From positions 1,364,001 through 1,428,000 of the forward strand of contig OX596343.1 in assembly GCA_951394405.1 (NCBI GenBank): a DNA stretch of 64,000 bases, read 5' to 3'. Positions 1-10,636 of this stretch are shown piece by piece; position 1 is the first letter of the stretch, and each line of letters starts with the position of its first letter. The DNA comes from Coprinellus micaceus. Taxonomy: Eukaryota; Basidiomycota; Agaricomycetes; Agaricales; Psathyrellaceae. The position numbers and the translations under genes are program-made. The notes beneath the pieces were generated by a model. It had not been told where the DNA came from and did not search any database. It saw only the letters and a program-made list of their open reading frames with translations.

Positions 1-330
1 GACGTGCCAAACGATATGTGATGTGAGGTCGAGTCGGACACCCTTCTTCACGAGATCGATGCCTTCCTCCCGGCGGCCCATATGCACGAGAACGAGCCCC
101 TTCATGCATAGCGACTCTAGAGGCCATAACCATCATCACTCAAGCTATGTCCACAATGGAATTCGAATGATATCCTACGTACCGCCGTGCTCCGGAAACT
201 TCTTGAGGATGGTATCGGCGGTCTTGAGACCCTTTTTGAGCTGGCGAGACTCGTAGAGGTTGAGGAGCTCCTTGAAGAGGCCGGCCTCGCGAGATGGGAG
301 GACCTTTTTGTTTGCGAGGGCCTTGGACAT
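1..330 (-). CDS. NAA15: NatA N-acetyltransferase auxiliary subunit NAA15 (5' part)
   Basis: This is the N-terminus of the TPR scaffold of the NatA N-terminal acetyltransferase, which anchors the catalytic NAA10 subunit to the ribosome. Exon 1 (330-183) starts MSKALANKKVLPSREAGL and continues with a helical TPR segment (LNLYESRQLKKGLKTAD). A 66-nt intron (182-117, GTACGT...TAG) follows in phase 1. Exon 2 (116-1) reads GESLCMKGLVL, then DLTSHIVWHV, where the gene leaves the window. These are hallmark NAA15 segments and the start matches the family's short, Met-Ser N-terminus. It is transcribed away from PDS5. Only about 88 codons are visible, so integrity of the rest is unknown. Confidence 0.93.
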
Positions 331-799
331 TATTATCGGGTGAAGAGATCAGAACGCCAAGGGTCGAGCGCTTGATCACTTCTGGTCACCCCTCGGAGCT
401 TGAACTTAAATATTCATACCAGGGGTCATTTGGGCAGGTAAATGGCGGAGGAATGGGAGACTAGTATTTTCAAGGTCATGTAATGGTAGAGTAATTGCTC
501 GTTCCACTTCCATTAGGCTCTCGTTGACCGCTGGATGAGTATCCGGGGCTCCCAAAGAAGCGAAGGGATTTGGTTGGGACGAGGCCACAAGTCGCCGGAA
601 AACCTCCAGGGCTGTAAGGTGAGCAGAGGGATCTCCCAATCGCGGACCGACAACGCACCTAGAGCCCATCGTACTCCTTCAGCTTGAACGTTCGCTGCAC
701 ACCTCCATACAATACGAACGAAACCAGTCTATTCGAAATACATGAATACATTCTTCTACCTACACATATCCATGTTGGTGTACTTGGCCTAGCTTACCC
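331..799. other. NAA15 upstream region
   Basis: This stretch holds the promoter side of NAA15. An ATG-started open frame on the minus strand (669-406, 87 codons, starting MGSRCVVGPRLG) has no recognisable domain and lies within the presumed 5' UTR/promoter. I do not support it as a gene. No TATA element is obvious. Confidence 0.4.
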
Positions 800-1260
800 A
801 TGTCCAACTCCGTCTCGACGCAGCTCGTGAGGCTGCGATTTCCGTGTTCCAAGGGCCAGGCGTCGCCCTCGCCCTCGTCCTCGATGACCCCCACATCACC
901 CCGTACCGTACGAGCGCCGTAGATTGAAGCCTACAGGACGTACCCAAGGTAAGCCCCCGCTATCCCACTAATCGAAAGCTGCGTGAACTCATCTCCCCAA
1001 AACTAGAGGTCCCTCTCCCTCCCTCTTCCTGACACTCTCACCTCGTCCTCCCGGTCCCACAGCCCCAACCTCCCCAGTACGTCCTCCAGCTCCCCGCGCT
1101 CGTCCTCGAACCTACTGACGCGTTCGTATTCGTTCGTAGGACCCGCAACGAGCTCGGCGTCGACGTCGGCGTCTCGTTTCCAGGGCGTACCGACGTGCCC
1201 GCAGAACGCGATGCAGAGTACGCGGCGTCTCGTTTCACCTCCACCTCTTTCCCTCACTCA
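800..1260 (+). pseudogene. Possible coding remnants of an unrecognised gene
   Basis: Two stretches read like protein but do not join into one convincing gene. About 823-927 encodes LDAAREAAISVFQGPGVALA followed by LVLDDPHITPYRTSAVD and a stop. About 1075-1235 encodes YVLQLPALVLEPTDAFVFV, then RNELGVDVGVSFPGRTD, then AERDAEYAASR. Between them lies Ser/Pro-rich sequence with candidate splice sites. No Met-initiated frame covers both. They sit beside the decayed TPR copy, so I read this as debris. A small multi-exon gene is the alternative. No family is recognised. Confidence 0.25.
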
Positions 1261-1500
1261 TTCACCCCCGCCCTCCGTGCTCTACTAGTCCACCATCTCT
1301 CCCCTAACTGCGTCCGCCGTCGAGCACGCACCGTAAGCGAAACGGAATCGATCCCAACGAAAGGTAAATTCACGTACCCAACCACTTCTCGACGCGAACG
1401 GGCCACCTAAACCCAGGTGGACTTCGGTCTCGTTCTCTTTCTCCCCTCCCGCTCTCGCCATCCGTCTCCTCTCTCGTTCTTTGCTTCTTCCTCCCCCCAC

Positions 1501-1866
1501 CCGATTACTCTACTCGCACCCGCCAGAGGCTCCCGGGGTCCACTGGGAGCGACTTCAATCGGAGGCATCGAGGTCGGCTGAAAGTTCCCTCTCTTCCGCA
1601 CGCTTTCGAGGGTTGCCCAGGAGAATTTGGAGCTCGGGTCGTTCTCGTCGTTACGGTAGTGGACGCGGAAACAATGGAGGGGCCATACGTGAGGGTATCA
1701 TTGTTGTCCTCCCTACCCTTGAGTCGGCGTGACGGGATCTTGCTTCAACCCACGTTCTGGTGAACGTGAATCCTGTAGTTTAGCGAGTAGTAGGACTTGC
1801 TCGTACCTTCCATAGCTTCCTCTCGGTGTCAGGACGACCATCGACATTGTGGTCCATGAGGAACCC
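1501..1866 (-). pseudogene. Decayed inverted copy of the 5' end of the TPR gene at 21.05 kb
   Basis: Read on the minus strand, this segment matches 21,045-21,440 (+) almost base for base. It has an ATG at 1857 (MDHNVDGRPDTERKLWK versus MDRYVDDRPDSERELWK in the parent). It keeps the first intron with its GTACGA donor, the NNDTLT end of exon 2, part of intron 2, and the KRAEERELSADLDA stretch of exon 3. A deletion removes the exon 3 acceptor and first codons. Small indels break exons 2 and 3 (a TGA follows the LDASD segment). Homology stops at about 1501. Because the introns are present, it is a genomic-DNA duplication and not a retrocopy. It lies about 100 bp upstream of the PDS5 start. Confidence 0.88.
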
Positions 1867-1961
1867 TCAATCTCCGAGAAACATTATGTAAGTGGCAGAA
1901 CCAATCAGCAAACCCAAACGACGCGAGCGCGTCTTGTTCTCGTTCCACACCCTCCTCCACA

Positions 1962-4900
1962 ATGGTCGCCCAGACTCGACATGCTGGCCAGCCATCTCCA
2001 AAACGAAAGCTCGAGTTCAGGGACAAGCTCGTCGGCAAGGGGCTCTCCACCGATGCGCTGCTCAAGAAGATGAAGACGCTGCACACGCAGCTCGCGGCGC
2101 TGGACCAGGACCATGTCGACGTCGCCTCCCTCTCCACCGCGCGCAAGGAGCTCATCCACTCCTCCATCCTGCTCCACAAAGACCGCGGGGTCAAGGCCTA
2201 CGCGGCGTGCTGCCTCGCCGACATCCTCAGACTCTACGCCCCAGACGCACCGTACACCCAGCCGGAGCTGCGCGACATCTTCCAGTTCTTCTTCCGCCAG
2301 CTGTCGAACGGGTTGAAGGGCGCAGACGCGACGTATTTCAACGAGTATTTCCATCTGCTGGAGAGTCTGTCGACGGTGAAGAGTGTGGTGCTGGTGTGTG
2401 ATCTGCCGGCGGCGGACGAGCTCATGGCGGAGATCTTCCGCGAGTTCTTTGCCCTCGTAAGGAGGGACATATCGAAGAAGGTGGAGCTGTTCATGGCGGA
2501 CATCCTGGTGGCTTTGATTGACGAGGCGCAATCCCTCCCCTCCGAAGTCATGGACACTATCCTCGCCCAATTCACCGACAAGAACGCAGTACGTCGCGTC
2601 TCATTGCGTCCAACCTAGTAACCAAACACTTTGCAGCGCATTGACCAGCCCGCCTTTCGCCTCGCCGTCTCCATCTGCAACGCCACCGCCGACAAGCTAC
2701 AACGCAACGTGTGCCAATACTTCAGCGACATCATTTCCTCGCACTCCGAAGACGAAGAATACGACGACATTCGCAACGCACACGACCTCATCAAGGCTCT
2801 GCACCGATCATGCCCCGGCGTCCTCCACAGCGTCATCCCACTTCTCGACGAAGAGCTACGCGCGGACGACGTGACGATACGGACGATGGCGACGCAGGTG
2901 CTTGGGGAGATGTTTGCGGACAAGGCTGGCGGGGACCTCCTGAGGAAGTACCCGACGACGTGGAATGTGTGGGTGGGCAGGAAGAGCGATAAGAGCGTGG
3001 TCATCCGGCTAAAGTTGGTGGAATCGTGTCGGAGCTTGATTGCGAACAGACCGGAAGCTAGGGAGGCTATCGAAGGTGCGTCGTTTGTTCTCTGGGGCGT
3101 GTAGAGTCTGACGAGGGCGTAGGGGTGATGAAAGAGAAAGTATTGGACCCAGATGAAAAGGTTCGCGCAGCGGTGTGCAAGGTGTACTCGCAGCTCGACT
3201 ACGAATCCGCGCTGCATCATGTATCGAAAGCACAACTGCAGGCTGTGGCAGACAGAGGGATGGACAAGAAGCCGTCTGTTCGAGTAGAAGCGCTGAACGC
3301 CGTCGGGAAGCTGTACTCGCTCGCATACCCCGAAATGTCAGTCCAACCCCCTCTTTTCTTGCCCTAACTGTGCTCTGACTCTGCTTCAGCGAGGCCAACG
3401 ATCACTCTGCAATCACTCACTTTGCATGGATACCCGAGGAGGTTCTCAAAATTACAAGCACTTCGGCAGAGGTCCGGAACGTGGTTGAGCAAGTGATCGC
3501 AGACCACATCCTTCCCCTTCCAAGCAGCAGCTCGAAAGGACCTGAAATCGACGAGGCGGCGTGGACGGACCGCCTCCTGTGTGTTATGCGTTATCTCAGC
3601 GAAAAGTCGATCAAAGCGCTGTTGGCCCTCAGTGGCTTGAAGGCAATGTGAGTGGGCTTTACTTGATCCTGGCGCGTTGCTGACGAGACTTGTAGACGGC
3701 CAAATATCTATCAAGTGTATATTGACTCGTGTATCAGTTATAATGGGGGGATCATGGACGAAGACGAGGAGGTTATCACGCGACGTTTGAACGCGTCGAT
3801 TCAGCACCTGGCTGGTACGTCTCTTTCCCGGGATCTCGGTGGGATTTACTTACACCCTCTCTGAACAGTAAACTTCTCCGACCCACATAAAACGCAGGAA
3901 GACCTGCACGGCTTCGCCAAGCTGAACGAAAACCGGCTCTTCAAACTCGCCAAGACGCTCATGGACCCGCAAACGGACCTCAAGACCCTCGTCAAGAGTA
4001 CGAACGAATTCCAACGGCGGCTCGAAACCTCTTCCTCCCCCTCGCTCCTCCCCACCCTCAACGCCTTCCTCCGCCGCGCGAGCTTCCGCATCCTGAACAC
4101 CTCCTTGATACCCTCCCTCCTCAAACGCGTGGGGAAGGCCTACGGGAGCACGGCGGGGCACCTGATCCAGGCTGCGGCACATGCGAAGGCGTTGTTGACG
4201 TTTGCGAGCAAGTGGTGCGCGGTGATGTATAAGGGGCATGTGGCGGAGCTGGTGAAGGCGGTTGGGGGAGATGAGAAGAATCTGGAGGTGCTGGAGGTGG
4301 CGCTGCAGGCGTTGAGCGGGTTGGTGAGGGCGGAGGGGGCAGGTGTGGCCCCGGCGGATAAGTGAGTATTCGTTTTGGGGAACTGTTTTTGAGGGGGGTC
4401 TGATAACGGATTGCTTGTAGGAAGACGAACGAAAAGATTGAGAAGTTTGCGATGCATGAGAGTTGGAGGCTTGCGAAGTTTGCGGCGCGGTACCTGGCGT
4501 TTTCGAAGCAGAAGAAAGAGGCGTGTGCTAGGATAGCGAAGGTGAGTGATTATCGTCCCCTTTTCCAGCAGCGTTTGACAACCATAATTACAGGCTATCT
4601 CGGACGAGTACTCCTCCGCCACTGATTTATCCGACATTGAATGTCTAGCATCGCGCGCAGCCGCCCTCGCCCAACTCTCCCGCTTCAGCCCCGACGCATT
4701 CGACAAGCACAGCAACGTCTACACGACCTTCCTCGTCAAGAAGCTCCTCATGACGCCCCAACCACTCGAAAGCGAGGACATGGACGACGGCGAAGAGTGG
4801 TTCGACAACGACGACGTCCCCGAGCTCCTCCGTGCCAAGGTCCAAGCGCTCAAAGTGTGCCGCTACAGGTGCCTCGCCCATGCGGACAAGGACAACGCGG

Positions 4901-6294
4901 TGGAGCTGGCGGCACCGGTGATGAAGATGTATGCGACGCTGTTGGAGCATAATGGGAGTTTGCATCAGGTGAAGGAGGGGGAGGTGGGCGAGGACCCAAA
5001 GTTTGCGAGCCGGTTGAGGTTGCAGGCTGCGGTGTCGGTTTTGCAGTTGTGCACTGTGCAGAAGTTTGCGGAGGCGTTGCAGGCGAAGTTTTTGAGGGTG
5101 GCTGTTACGATTCAGGTATGTTTTCCGTGGAGGGTTTGAGTTTTGAGGAGAGGTTGGCTAATGAGGGGAATAGGATTCGTGTTATAATGTCCGCTATGAC
5201 TTCCTGACCAAGCTGTTGACGCTGTTGCAACCGAGGAAGATCCCGCCTCAGTATAACATCATTCCGTTCCTCACAGTCCACGACCCCGAGAACGATATCA
5301 AGACCCTCGTACGTTCTGCTTTCCCTCTCTACGCACTCAATCACCTGACCATTTACACACAGGCTTCGAGCTACATCGAGAGCGCGAAGCGGCGGATGCC
5401 CCAAACCCTTCGCGTCGAGCACCTTGAGGTCATCTTCATCCGATTCCTCCACCTCCTGGCCCACCATCCCGACTTTAGCACGGCCCATGAGGACCTGGTG
5501 GATATCGCGAAATACGTGCAGTTTTATTTGGACTTGATGGCTAGCCAGGATAATGTGTCGCTTTTGCACCACCTGGCGATGAAGGCCAAGACGGTGAGGG
5601 ATGCGGATTCGCATAGTGAGGTGAGTTTTATGTGTTTTTTGGTGTGAGTTAAGGAGAGTAGAGCTGACGATGAGTGCGTTACAGAACTTGTATATCATGG
5701 CGGAGCTTGCGCAGGAATTGATTAAGAAGAAGGCGCAGGAGAAGAGTTGGACGATTCAGACGTACCCTGGCAAGGTTAGGTTGCCTGCTGATATCCTGAG
5801 GCCGCTCCCAAGCTCTGATGCGTCGAAAGAGGTAAGATCTTCCTTCTATCTCCTATTCTTGCTTTCCTGCGACAGAGTACTTAATATCTGTGATGTAGAT
5901 CCTCAAAGCGACGTATCTCCCCGAGGAGACGCGGGTGTGGCTGGAAGAGCTGGCGAAGACGGCGCTTCCCAAAGAGAGGAAGGAGAGGAAGGTCCCCGCG
6001 AAGAGGAAGGCTGCCTCGAAGAGCGAGGGTGGGACTAAGCGTAGGCGGAAGCGCGCTAGGTCTGAAGCTGGGGACGACGATGATGACGACGATGATGTAG
6101 GAGGGCGGTCGTCTGGGGTTGAGGATAACGAGGATGATGAGGATATGGACGTCGACCACAATGGGAAGAGGGCGACGTCAAGCCCCAAGGCGCCTACGCC
6201 GAGGCCGAAGGGGACGAGGGCGAGTGCGAGGAATAGGGCGAAGCAGAGGAGGGATACGTCTCCGCTAACCGAGCCTACGGATGATGATGAGTGA
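1962..6294 (+). CDS. PDS5: Cohesin-associated sister-chromatid cohesion protein Pds5
   Basis: Pds5 binds the cohesin kleisin and regulates cohesion maintenance and release in the nucleus. Exon 1 (1962-2588) starts MVAQTRHAGQPSPKRKLEF and contains the family's N-terminal block (KDRGVKAYAACCLADILRLY, TYFNEYFHLLESL). About a dozen short-intron exons then encode HEAT repeats, e.g. MKEKVLDPDEKVRAAVCKVY at 3125, NDHSAITHFAWIPEEVL at 3400 and FSDPHKTQEDLHGFAKLNE at 3871. The C-terminus (5900-6294) is highly charged: a basic KRKAASKSEGG and KRRRKRA stretch, a run of Asp codons at about 6077-6103, then a tail ending PTDDDE. Length (about 1,200 residues), order and tail suit fungal Pds5. It converges on the chitinase gene. 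Confidence 0.95.
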
Positions 6295-7045
6295 TTGCAC
6301 GCGTTCAGTTCCTTCCCCTCCCTCTGCTTGATATCAAGGCTTTCCCATACCCACTCCCCTTTATCTCTCCCCTTTTCGCCCGAGTCGAACCCTACATACA
6401 GGGCTCTCGCATGGCGTGGCATGCTTGATATATATGGTTTTAGAATGTACCCTCCGCGCTTCATCTTTCCGCTTTGTGTATTCCCTGCTGTGTAGTGTCG
6501 ATTATAACGAGATTAAGTATATCCTGAGCTTGCTGCTGTATCTTTTACCTTACGATTCGTGGTTCCGTTCAAGTTGTGTTGACTGTGCTAATGACATTGC
6601 GTCCTTTTCGAGTGGGCCTGCCTTACCCTGCGTTCTAGTACCTTTGTTTACCTGTTTCATGGTCCCCGTGGGGGCTGTAGCCATCCCTAGCCCCGAGTAA
6701 CACCGGCGAGGTGAGTTTGGTTAGGTGCGGACACCAAGAATTGCCTTGTGGTCGTCGGGTACTTGAATTCGCCTGTGGCAGACTGCTGCGACATTTAGAC
6801 GCCGGGCGCTTGTTTGCCATTCACCGCTCTCTTCTGAGACAGAAGCCAAAATTCAGGCTAAGGCGTGACAATTTCAGAGTGTAAAGTAGATGCATGTTTA
6901 AACATAGCGTAGTTGTACATGTAATGACCCAGTCTATGGGGCTCTATGGATGTCAGGGAAGCGGGATAAGTTTACACGCCCGGGAAAGCCCTGAGAGGGA
7001 GGCCTTATGGCCTATAAGCTAGGGGCGACTCATGGTGTCGTTAAG
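6295..7045. other. Convergent spacer between PDS5 and chitinase
   Basis: This holds the two 3' regions. Short open frames have no recognisable product. One copy of a dispersed GGCGCTTGTTTGCCAT motif lies at 6796-6820 (see the repeat entries). Confidence 0.5.
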
Positions 7046-8997
7046 TTAAGCATCTGTTTGAGACCCGTCCTCAGGCGCGGGAGTACATTCAATCGCCGTA
7101 CCAATGCCGTCGTGGATAGCGTCGAGGAGAATGTTGTCGGACGAATCTCCAACGACATGCCACACTGCGAATCCGCGTAGGTCCTTGTCGTTGATGAACG
7201 CTCCCTTGGCGGCTAGAAGTGGTGGTTGTGAGCAAGAATCGAGGGTGGAAACGAAAAGGAGAAAACTCACTGAAGCTCTTGGCGTCGTCGAAGGAGACCA
7301 AGGTCTGGTTTGCTTGTTGGTAGATGAAGGGCTAGAATAGAACGTATTCATGGTCGGCAACCTGAGACAAAGGGGAAGTAAAGGTCACTCACCGTCTGAC
7401 TGCACTCATCGAAAGTGTAATCGATGCCCTCAGCGGGGTTGCCATCGGCTCCAAGGAAGCCGTGCTCAATCATACCTTTGAAGCTCCAGACACCGCCTGG
7501 GCCCTCCAAAATCCCGCACTTGTTTGCCACGGGGGTAGAGCTAGTCTCACCTTCGCCAAGGGGGATGTTGGTCTTATCGAAAGCAGCATATGCGTTCAGG
7601 CTGCCAGAAGTCGACTTCGCTGCACTCAGGTCGACATGGAAACTCCGGCCGTAAGCAGGGACTCCAAGTAGGATCTGGGTGGCGGGGAAGCCGGCGCCGG
7701 TCCATGCAGCGACAGCAGACTCGGCAGAGCCCAGTTGGTCCGCAGTGGGGGCACAGGAGTCCTTGAGAGGGGCGTTAGGACCAGTGTTAGCAGCCCAGCT
7801 GCCGAACACGTCATAGTTCATGATGGCTTTGAGATGAGAGGTGAGATCGAAGGAGGGGGGACACAAGAGAGATGAGCGTACCAAGGAAATCGAGAGCCTC
7901 AGCAAAGCCAGAGACGTCCGTGAGGGGGTTACCATCGGGGCCACGGAAGGGCTTCACGGACACGGCAGCGGTCAGTACGAGGTTCGCACCAGCAGGATCG
8001 GCCCTCAAGCCCTTGAGGAACGTAAGGAAGTTCTCAGCATCCTGGGGAGACTTGGTGTTGCATCCATAATCAGAGCCTTCGCCGCTGTTAGGGTATTCCC
8101 AGCTTCATGATTATTGTCAGTTAGGACGTTCCACATTACCAAGGGAACTAGGGATTCGACTTACTCAAAGTCAACACCGTCCAGGCCGTACTGGGAAACC
8201 ATGTCCAGAATGGCCTTTTGGAAGGTGGATCTACCTCCCTCGGTGGCCACGGCATCCGAGAAGTGCTGAGAGCCAGTCCAGCCTCCGACTGAGATGAGAG
8301 AGGTGACGTTCTGAAGGAGAGGTTAGGTTACGAATGATTGGGGTCAACGCGGGGAACGTACGTTCTTCTTTGCCTCAGAGACAAAGGCCTTGAGCGTCTC
8401 TTCCTCTCCGACCAAGTCCAAAACAGAAGGATCTGCCGTGGTCAAGCTTCAAAATAAAGAACGGGAGTTAGGCCTCAGCGAGTCACAACTTTTAAAGGGG
8501 ACTCACGCGAATGCGAAGGTTATCATGTTGTACTTCGACCATGCAATTGAAGAAGGGGGGGATGGGCCCTTCAACCATGCCGCATACCAGCCCGCTGCGA
8601 CCGTGACCACACCCTCCATACCTCCGTGACCAGGTAAAGCGATGCTCGTACTGGTCGATTGAGGAGCGTTGGTAGATGTCGAAGTCACGGATATTGATGC
8701 ACCAGTCGGTGTCGAAGCCGGGTTGGTGTATGAGTATGCCTTGGAAGAGGTCGAAGTCACGGATGATGATGCGTCAGTCGATGCCGAAGTCGGGTCGGTG
8801 TATGAGTATGCGTCAGAAGAGGCCGAAGTAGGGTCAGCGGATGATGATGCGTCGGCAGAAGAGGGCGATTGAATGGCAGCAGATGATACAGCGTAGGTCG
8901 TGCCGTCCGTCGTGCAAGGTGCCGCGGACACACTCCAGGCTGCCAGCAGCGTGACCATCGCCAAGAGCGATAGAGAAGAGAATCGGGATTGAGGCAT
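7046..8997 (-). CDS. Secreted GH18 chitinase with Ser/Thr-rich N-terminal linker
   Basis: This is a family 18 glycoside hydrolase cleaving chitin beta-1,4 links by a retaining, substrate-assisted mechanism. The start at 8997 gives a signal peptide (SLLAMVTLLAAWSVSAAP). A linker of about 80 residues follows, with repeats of the type TDPTSAST and SSSVTSTS. The catalytic domain shows the beta-strand 3 motif SLISVGGWTGSQ, the catalytic DGVDFDWEYP (the final Glu is the acid), the MNYD motif, GVPAYGRSF, and FAVWHVVGDSSDN near the end. An intron with donor near 8162 splits the catalytic motif between the second and third base of the second Asp codon of DFD. Several other short introns occur. No C-terminal chitin-binding module or GPI signal is evident. 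A possible TATA (ACTTATAGG) lies about 90 bp upstream of the ATG. Confidence 0.93.
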
Positions 8998-10313
8998 CCT
9001 GCGCTTCGTGTAGGGGGCGTAATAGGAAGATAGAGATGTGAAGGGGGAGGGGAACCTAGGGAGATATGTGTGGGGAAAGACCGGTCCTATAAGTATCTAA
9101 CCTGAGATAAAATGAAGGGGCGCAAAGCGCGTTGCAGTCGGTGGCACTGTCTATGGAATAAACGAGGCGGCAAGGAGCAAACGGCTACCCCAGCCTAAAT
9201 TTGGACAATAACGTCCGGTATGTCAAAGAGGCGGGGGAGGAAATGCGAATGGACCACCGATCAACAGCGTAGGAGGACAACAAAGGAATCAAGCAACAAG
9301 AAGAACGTTGCGGGAAAGGGTAGTAGGCAGAGCAACGAAAGGCCAAAGCCCAAGGTATGTGTGGTATCGGGTCGGAAAGGTGAGGGTGGCAATGAAACAA
9401 TGGGGTTCACAACAATGATAGATTGGATCTCGGCCTGGAATGTTTGTCTCGTCCCAGTTGTCGTCGTCGTCGGAATAGTGTCTCGGCCAGAGCTAATCTT
9501 GCGAGGACGAAAGAGGCATTCTAGGTGGTGGGATGGATGCCTTTCCCTCGAGAGGAAAGAAGGGAATGGGGGCCCAGTCAGTCTTCCTGGCATAACCCAT
9601 TCCTATAAACGGTGACCCCGTGTTCGTGCTTGTGTCCTGAAATGGGATGGATTGTCGCTTGGGTGCGCCTCGAGGCGGGATGCGCAGCACGACCAGCTAA
9701 TTTCTATCGATCAGGTGGAGGCAAGATTGAATCATGGTGTCAGTGGGAATAGATAAGACCTGAGTGGGCTGCGTCGCTGTTTGACTTCAAGTCCGTTCGG
9801 ATCAAGATAAAACGCGCGTTACTAGATTAGGGAGAACATCGCAAGGCAATAGATGATCGCGTTTTTGAACGCGCTTGTGCGCGCGCGCACGCATTTTGAG
9901 CGTGGCCTAGGGGATTGATTGAATTAGTGTGCTCAACCTGAAATGTTCTTGGAATTGCATACCAATTCGGGTCAAGTATTGTCGAGTCACATATGAAGAA
10001 ATGGATTGGGGATACTCCGAGTCTTTCAAGGGCTATTCGGATGTGCGATGAAACTGGGCATCGGTTCTGCGACTCAATGTTCGTACGCGACGCAGTAGGT
10101 GTTCCCCTTCCAAGAAGCACCATTCCAAATGGGAACAGCATGTTGATTGACCGGGAGCTTCGTAGGCATGGCATGAAACATAAGTATTGGGAGGGTGGGG
10201 AAGGCCAGGTCATTCTAGTCCGCGGGCTGATCCAGTAGGTCGGGCAGAGCCTGACGTCCTGGAGCGACTGAGGAAGGAGGATGAGATGAGACACACGCAC
10301 TGTAAATGTCTGA
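8998..10313. other. Intergenic region upstream of chitinase
   Basis: No gene is supported. It includes the chitinase promoter (about 9000-9200). A minus-strand frame at 9261-9593 and a plus-strand ATG frame at 9993-10238 (81 codons, starting MKKWIGDTPSLSR) have no recognised domain. An alternating purine-pyrimidine GC tract lies at about 9868-9890. Confidence 0.4.
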
Positions 10314-10557
10314 TCAAAGACTAGATTGCCTGCACCAAAGTGCTTGCTGCTTGACTAGATGATCGTTCTGCATGAGGTCATGGGCGATTAGAATGGACAT
10401 CGTGGAGGCGGGCGTGAAACGTACCAAATGTCCGTGTAGCATCTTCATTTCTGGATAGATTCCTGTGAAGAGTCAGTCGCGGCGCAGAAGACGAAGGCCC
10501 CATACCGACCAGAAAAACTACTCGTACAGCGCCGGTGAAGCCAACAAGATCAGACAT
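10314..10557 (-). CDS. Putative 47-residue protein encoded by three mini-exons
   Basis: Exons 10557-10506, 10462-10425 and 10367-10314 join in perfect phase. The introns are GTATGG...CACAG (43 nt) and GTACGT...ATGCAG (57 nt). They give MSDLVGFTGAVRVVFLVGIY, then PEMKMLHGHLNDHLVKQQ, then ALWCRQSSL and a stop. The N-terminal half is hydrophobic enough for a membrane segment and the C-terminal half is polar/basic. Two canonical introns in an otherwise stop-rich region and a compact reading frame argue for a real gene. It lies only 79 nt downstream of the SRP19 stop on the same strand, so it may share that transcript. A TTTATAT just before the ATG is too close to act as its TATA box. I do not recognise the family. 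Confidence 0.6.
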
Positions 10558-10636
10558 GACGATATAAATCCTTGTATGTATTCATCAACCCATTGACTTC
10601 TACACGCCCCACTTCATTGATCCCTTGTACCTACGG

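Noticed and set aside
1003..1500. Long minus-strand open frames opposite 1,000-1,500
   Set aside because: Arg/Glu-rich shadows of CT-rich sequence with no Met-supported domain or splice pattern.
5853..6464. 203-codon minus-strand frame opposite the PDS5 tail
   Set aside because: Its Ser/Leu-rich content is the antisense of the charged PDS5 C-terminus.
9827..10300. 157-codon minus-strand open frame
   Set aside because: No ATG at its 5' end, no domain, and Ser/Pro/Arg composition typical of chance frames.
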